Assembly: GCA_963971575.1 (NCBI GenBank)
Contig: OZ020611.1
Coordinates: 25,899,279 to 25,963,278 of the forward strand
Length of the DNA stretch: 64,000 bases
Source: Liopterus haemorrhoidalis
Lineage: Eukaryota; Arthropoda; Insecta; Coleoptera; Dytiscidae
Reading direction: 5' to 3'
Positions 62,078-64,000 of the stretch are shown here, piece by piece. Both the position numbers and the translations under genes were made by a program. How positions within the stretch are numbered: position 1 is the first letter of the stretch; every line of letters starts with the position of its first letter. The notes beneath the pieces were generated by a model. It did no database searches. It worked only from the letters and a program-made list of their open reading frames with translations, and had not been told where the DNA came from.

Positions 62078-64000
62078 GAAAAAAGTAGACTTATAAAACC
62101 AATGAAAGGAATAAGGTAGACTTATGAAAATGATGAAAAGAATATAATAGACTTATGAAAATGATGAAAAGAATAAGGTAGACTTATGAAAATGATGAAA
62201 AGAATAAGGTAGACTTATGAAAATGATGAAAAGAATAAGGTAGACTTATGAAAATGATGAAAAGAATAAGGTAGACTTATGAAACCAATGAAAAGAATAA
62301 GGTAGACTTATGAAAAGAATAAGGTAGACTTATGAAAATGATGAAAAGAATAAGGTAGACTTATGAAACCAATGAAAAGAATAAGGTAGACTTATGAAAA
62401 TGATGAAAAGAATAAAGTAGACTTATGAATATAATGAAAAGAATAAGGTAGACTTATGAAACCAATCAAAAGAATAAGGTAGACTTATGAAACCAATGAA
62501 AAGAATAAGGTAGACTTATGAAAATGATGAAAAGAATAAGGTAGACTTATGAAACCAATGAAAAGAATAAGGTAGACTTATGAAAATAATGAAACGAATA
62601 AGGTAGACTTACGAAACCAATGAAATGAATAAGGTAGACTTATGAAAATAATGAAAAGAATAAGGCAGACTTATGAAAATGATGAAAAGAATAAGGTAAA
62701 CCTTTGAAACCAATGAAAAGAATAAGGTAGACTTATGAAAATAATGAAAAGAATAAGGTAGACTTATAAAACCAATGAATAGAATAAGGTAGACTTATGA
62801 AAATAATGAAAAGAATAAGGTAGACTTATGAAACCAATTAATAGAATGAGGTAGACTTATGAAAATGATGAAAAGAATAAGGTAGACTTATGAAAATGAT
62901 GAATAGAATAAGGTAGACTTATAAAAATGATGAAAAGAATAAGGTAGACCTTTGAAACCAATGAAAAGAATAAGGTAGACTTATGAAAATAATGAAAAGA
63001 ATAAGGTAGACTTATGAAACCAATGAATAGAATAAGGTAGACTTATGAAAATAATGAAAAGAATAAGGTAGACTTATGAAAATAATGAAAAGAATAAGGT
63101 AGACTTATGAAAATGATGAAAAGAATAAGGTAGACTTATGAAAATGATGAAAAGAATAAGGTAGACTTATGAAACCGATGAAAAGAATAAGGTAGACTTA
63201 TGAAAATGATGAAAAGAATAAGGTAGACTTATGAAACCAATGAAAAGAATAAGATAGACTTATGAGAATGATGAAAAGAATAAGGTAGACTTATGAAAAT
63301 GATGAAAAGAATAAGGTAGACTTATGAAAATGATGAAAAGAATAAGGTAGACTTATTAAAATGATGAAAAGAATAAGGTAGACTTATGAAACCAATGAAA
63401 AGAATAGGGTAGACTTATGAAACCAATGAAAAGAATAAGGTAGACTTATGAAAATGATGAAAAGAATAAGGTAGACTTATGAAATTGATGAAAATAATAA
63501 GGTAGACTTATGAAACCAATGAAAAGAATAAGGAAGACTTATGAAAATGATGAAAAGAATAAGGTAGACTTATGAAACCAATGAAAATAATAAGGTAGAC
63601 TTATGAAACCAATGAAAAGAATAAGGTAGACTTATGAAAATGATGAAAAGAATAAGGTAGACTTATGAAACCAATGAAAAGAATAAGGTAGACTTATGAA
63701 GATGCTGAAAAGAATAAGGTAGACTTATGAAACCAATGAAAAGAATAAGGTAGACTTATGAAAATGATGAAAAGAATAAGGTAGACTTATGAAACCAATG
63801 AAAAGAATAAGGTAGACTTATGAGAATGATGAAAAGAATAAGGTAGACTTATGAAAATGATGAAAAAAATAAGGTAGACTTATTAAAATGATGAAAAGAA
63901 TAAGGTAGACTTATGAAACCAATGAAAAGAATAGGGTAGACTTATGAAACCAATGAAAAGAATAAGGTAGACTTATGAAAATGATGAAAAGAATAAGGTA
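62078..64000 (+). repeat. Second-family HOR copy 5, cut by the window end
   Basis: It starts at the junction unit and follows the order of the previous copy through the 22-bp unit (62295), GGTAAACCTTTG (62695), GAATGAGG (62844) and GAATAGGG (63402). After about 63.5 kb the monomer order becomes irregular (GAAGATGCTG near 63699, a second GAATAGGG near 63929). The copy continues beyond the window. Confidence 0.8.

Larger units (their letters stand above)
1..64000 (+). repeat. 31-bp tandem satellite array filling the entire window
   Basis: Every line reads as head-to-tail copies of a 31-bp monomer in one orientation. Positions 1-13 of the monomer are GAATAAGGTAGAC and positions 14-31 are TTATGAAAATGATGAAAA. 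The period is visible directly: units start at 1, 32, 63 and 94. Dividing 64,000 by 31 gives about 2,060 units. The commonest monomer has 16 A, 7 T, 7 G and 1 C, so it is about 26% GC and about 74% purine on this strand. Stops occur in all three forward frames of the monomer (TAA at 4, TGA at 17, TAG at 9). Because 31 is not a multiple of 3, no frame persists, so this is not coding. No inversion, unique insertion or transposon-like sequence was seen, and no stretch of even 100 bases departs from the period. The array continues past both window edges. The setting is inferred to be eukaryotic heterochromatin; species and chromosomal position are unknown. Confidence 0.98.

Noticed and set aside
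1..64000. CRISPR array (about 31-bp repeats)
   Set aside because: There are no spacers: the repeats abut directly and the 'variable' part is only about four bases with three main states. No cas-like coding sequence is present.
1..64000. Protein-coding tandem-repeat gene
   Set aside because: All three forward frames hit a stop within each unit or two, and a 31-bp period rotates the frame. On the reverse strand the TAA complementary to CTTATG closes frames about every 93 bases. Longer open stretches appear only where CTTATG is changed, as in GACCTTTG.
1..64000. CENP-B box or telomeric repeat
   Set aside because: No unit contains the conserved TTCG...CGGGA elements of the CENP-B box, and no run of short G-rich telomere repeats occurs. 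A centromeric role cannot be claimed from sequence alone.
1..64000. Replication origin or plasmid iteron array
   Set aside because: Iteron arrays are a few to tens of units beside a Rep gene. Here thousands of units occur without any gene, and no exact autonomous replication consensus was seen in the monomer or its complement.

Overview
The whole 64 kb window is one uninterrupted tandem satellite array. The monomer is 31 bp, always in the same orientation, with roughly 2,060 units. I see no gene, RNA gene, transposon, insertion sequence, CRISPR array or unique-sequence island. Neither edge of the array lies in the window: it starts on a monomer boundary at base 1 and is cut mid-monomer at 64000. 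An array this long, AT-rich and homogeneous points to eukaryotic constitutive heterochromatin (pericentromeric, subtelomeric, or on a sex or B chromosome). The species cannot be told from the sequence, and I do not recognise the monomer as a named satellite family.

The monomer has a conserved part (positions 1-21, containing the imperfect palindrome ATAAG-GTAGA-CTTAT) and a variable part (positions 22-25). Three main classes differ in the variable part: ATGAAAATGATG, ATGAAACCAATG and ATGAAAATAATG. Rarer length variants of 22, 29, 30 and 32 bp, and rarer substitutions, recur in a fixed order, so they act as landmarks. Using them, the array resolves into higher-order repeats (HORs) of several kilobases.

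Layout. (1) About 1-41 kb is the first HOR family. Its period is 4,217 bp in the simplest copy, and other copies are 2,594 to 7,887 bp because of internal duplications and deletions. It carries a 373-bp A-rich block (12 monomers) at 870, 5087, 11053, 13647, 21092, 26066 and 33953, plus a partial copy ending at 35813. It also carries a 30-bp monomer, seen 13 times and last at 38820. (2) About 41-45 kb is a transition zone with sporadic private variants. (3) About 45.3-64 kb is the second HOR family, with copies of 3,681, 4,199, 5,880 and 2,844 bp. It lacks the 373-bp block. Its defining junction looks like the first-family order with a 1,396-bp internal deletion. A six-monomer 187-bp 'box' occurs in both families and ties them together.

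Nested on this are clear segmental tandem duplications: 4,974 bp (19.26-29.09 kb), 1,758 bp (28.6-32.1 kb), 1,478 bp (14.6-17.5 kb), 1,488 bp (33.99-36.9 kb), 1,076 bp (7.05-8.7 kb) and 465 bp (55.67-56.6 kb). A dispersed pair links 41.9-45 kb with 55.9-59 kb. The window is best read as a record of satellite amplification by unequal exchange. No encoded system was found. The sequence properties that could matter functionally are the palindromic core, A-tracts phased at about three helical turns per monomer, and strong purine/pyrimidine strand asymmetry.
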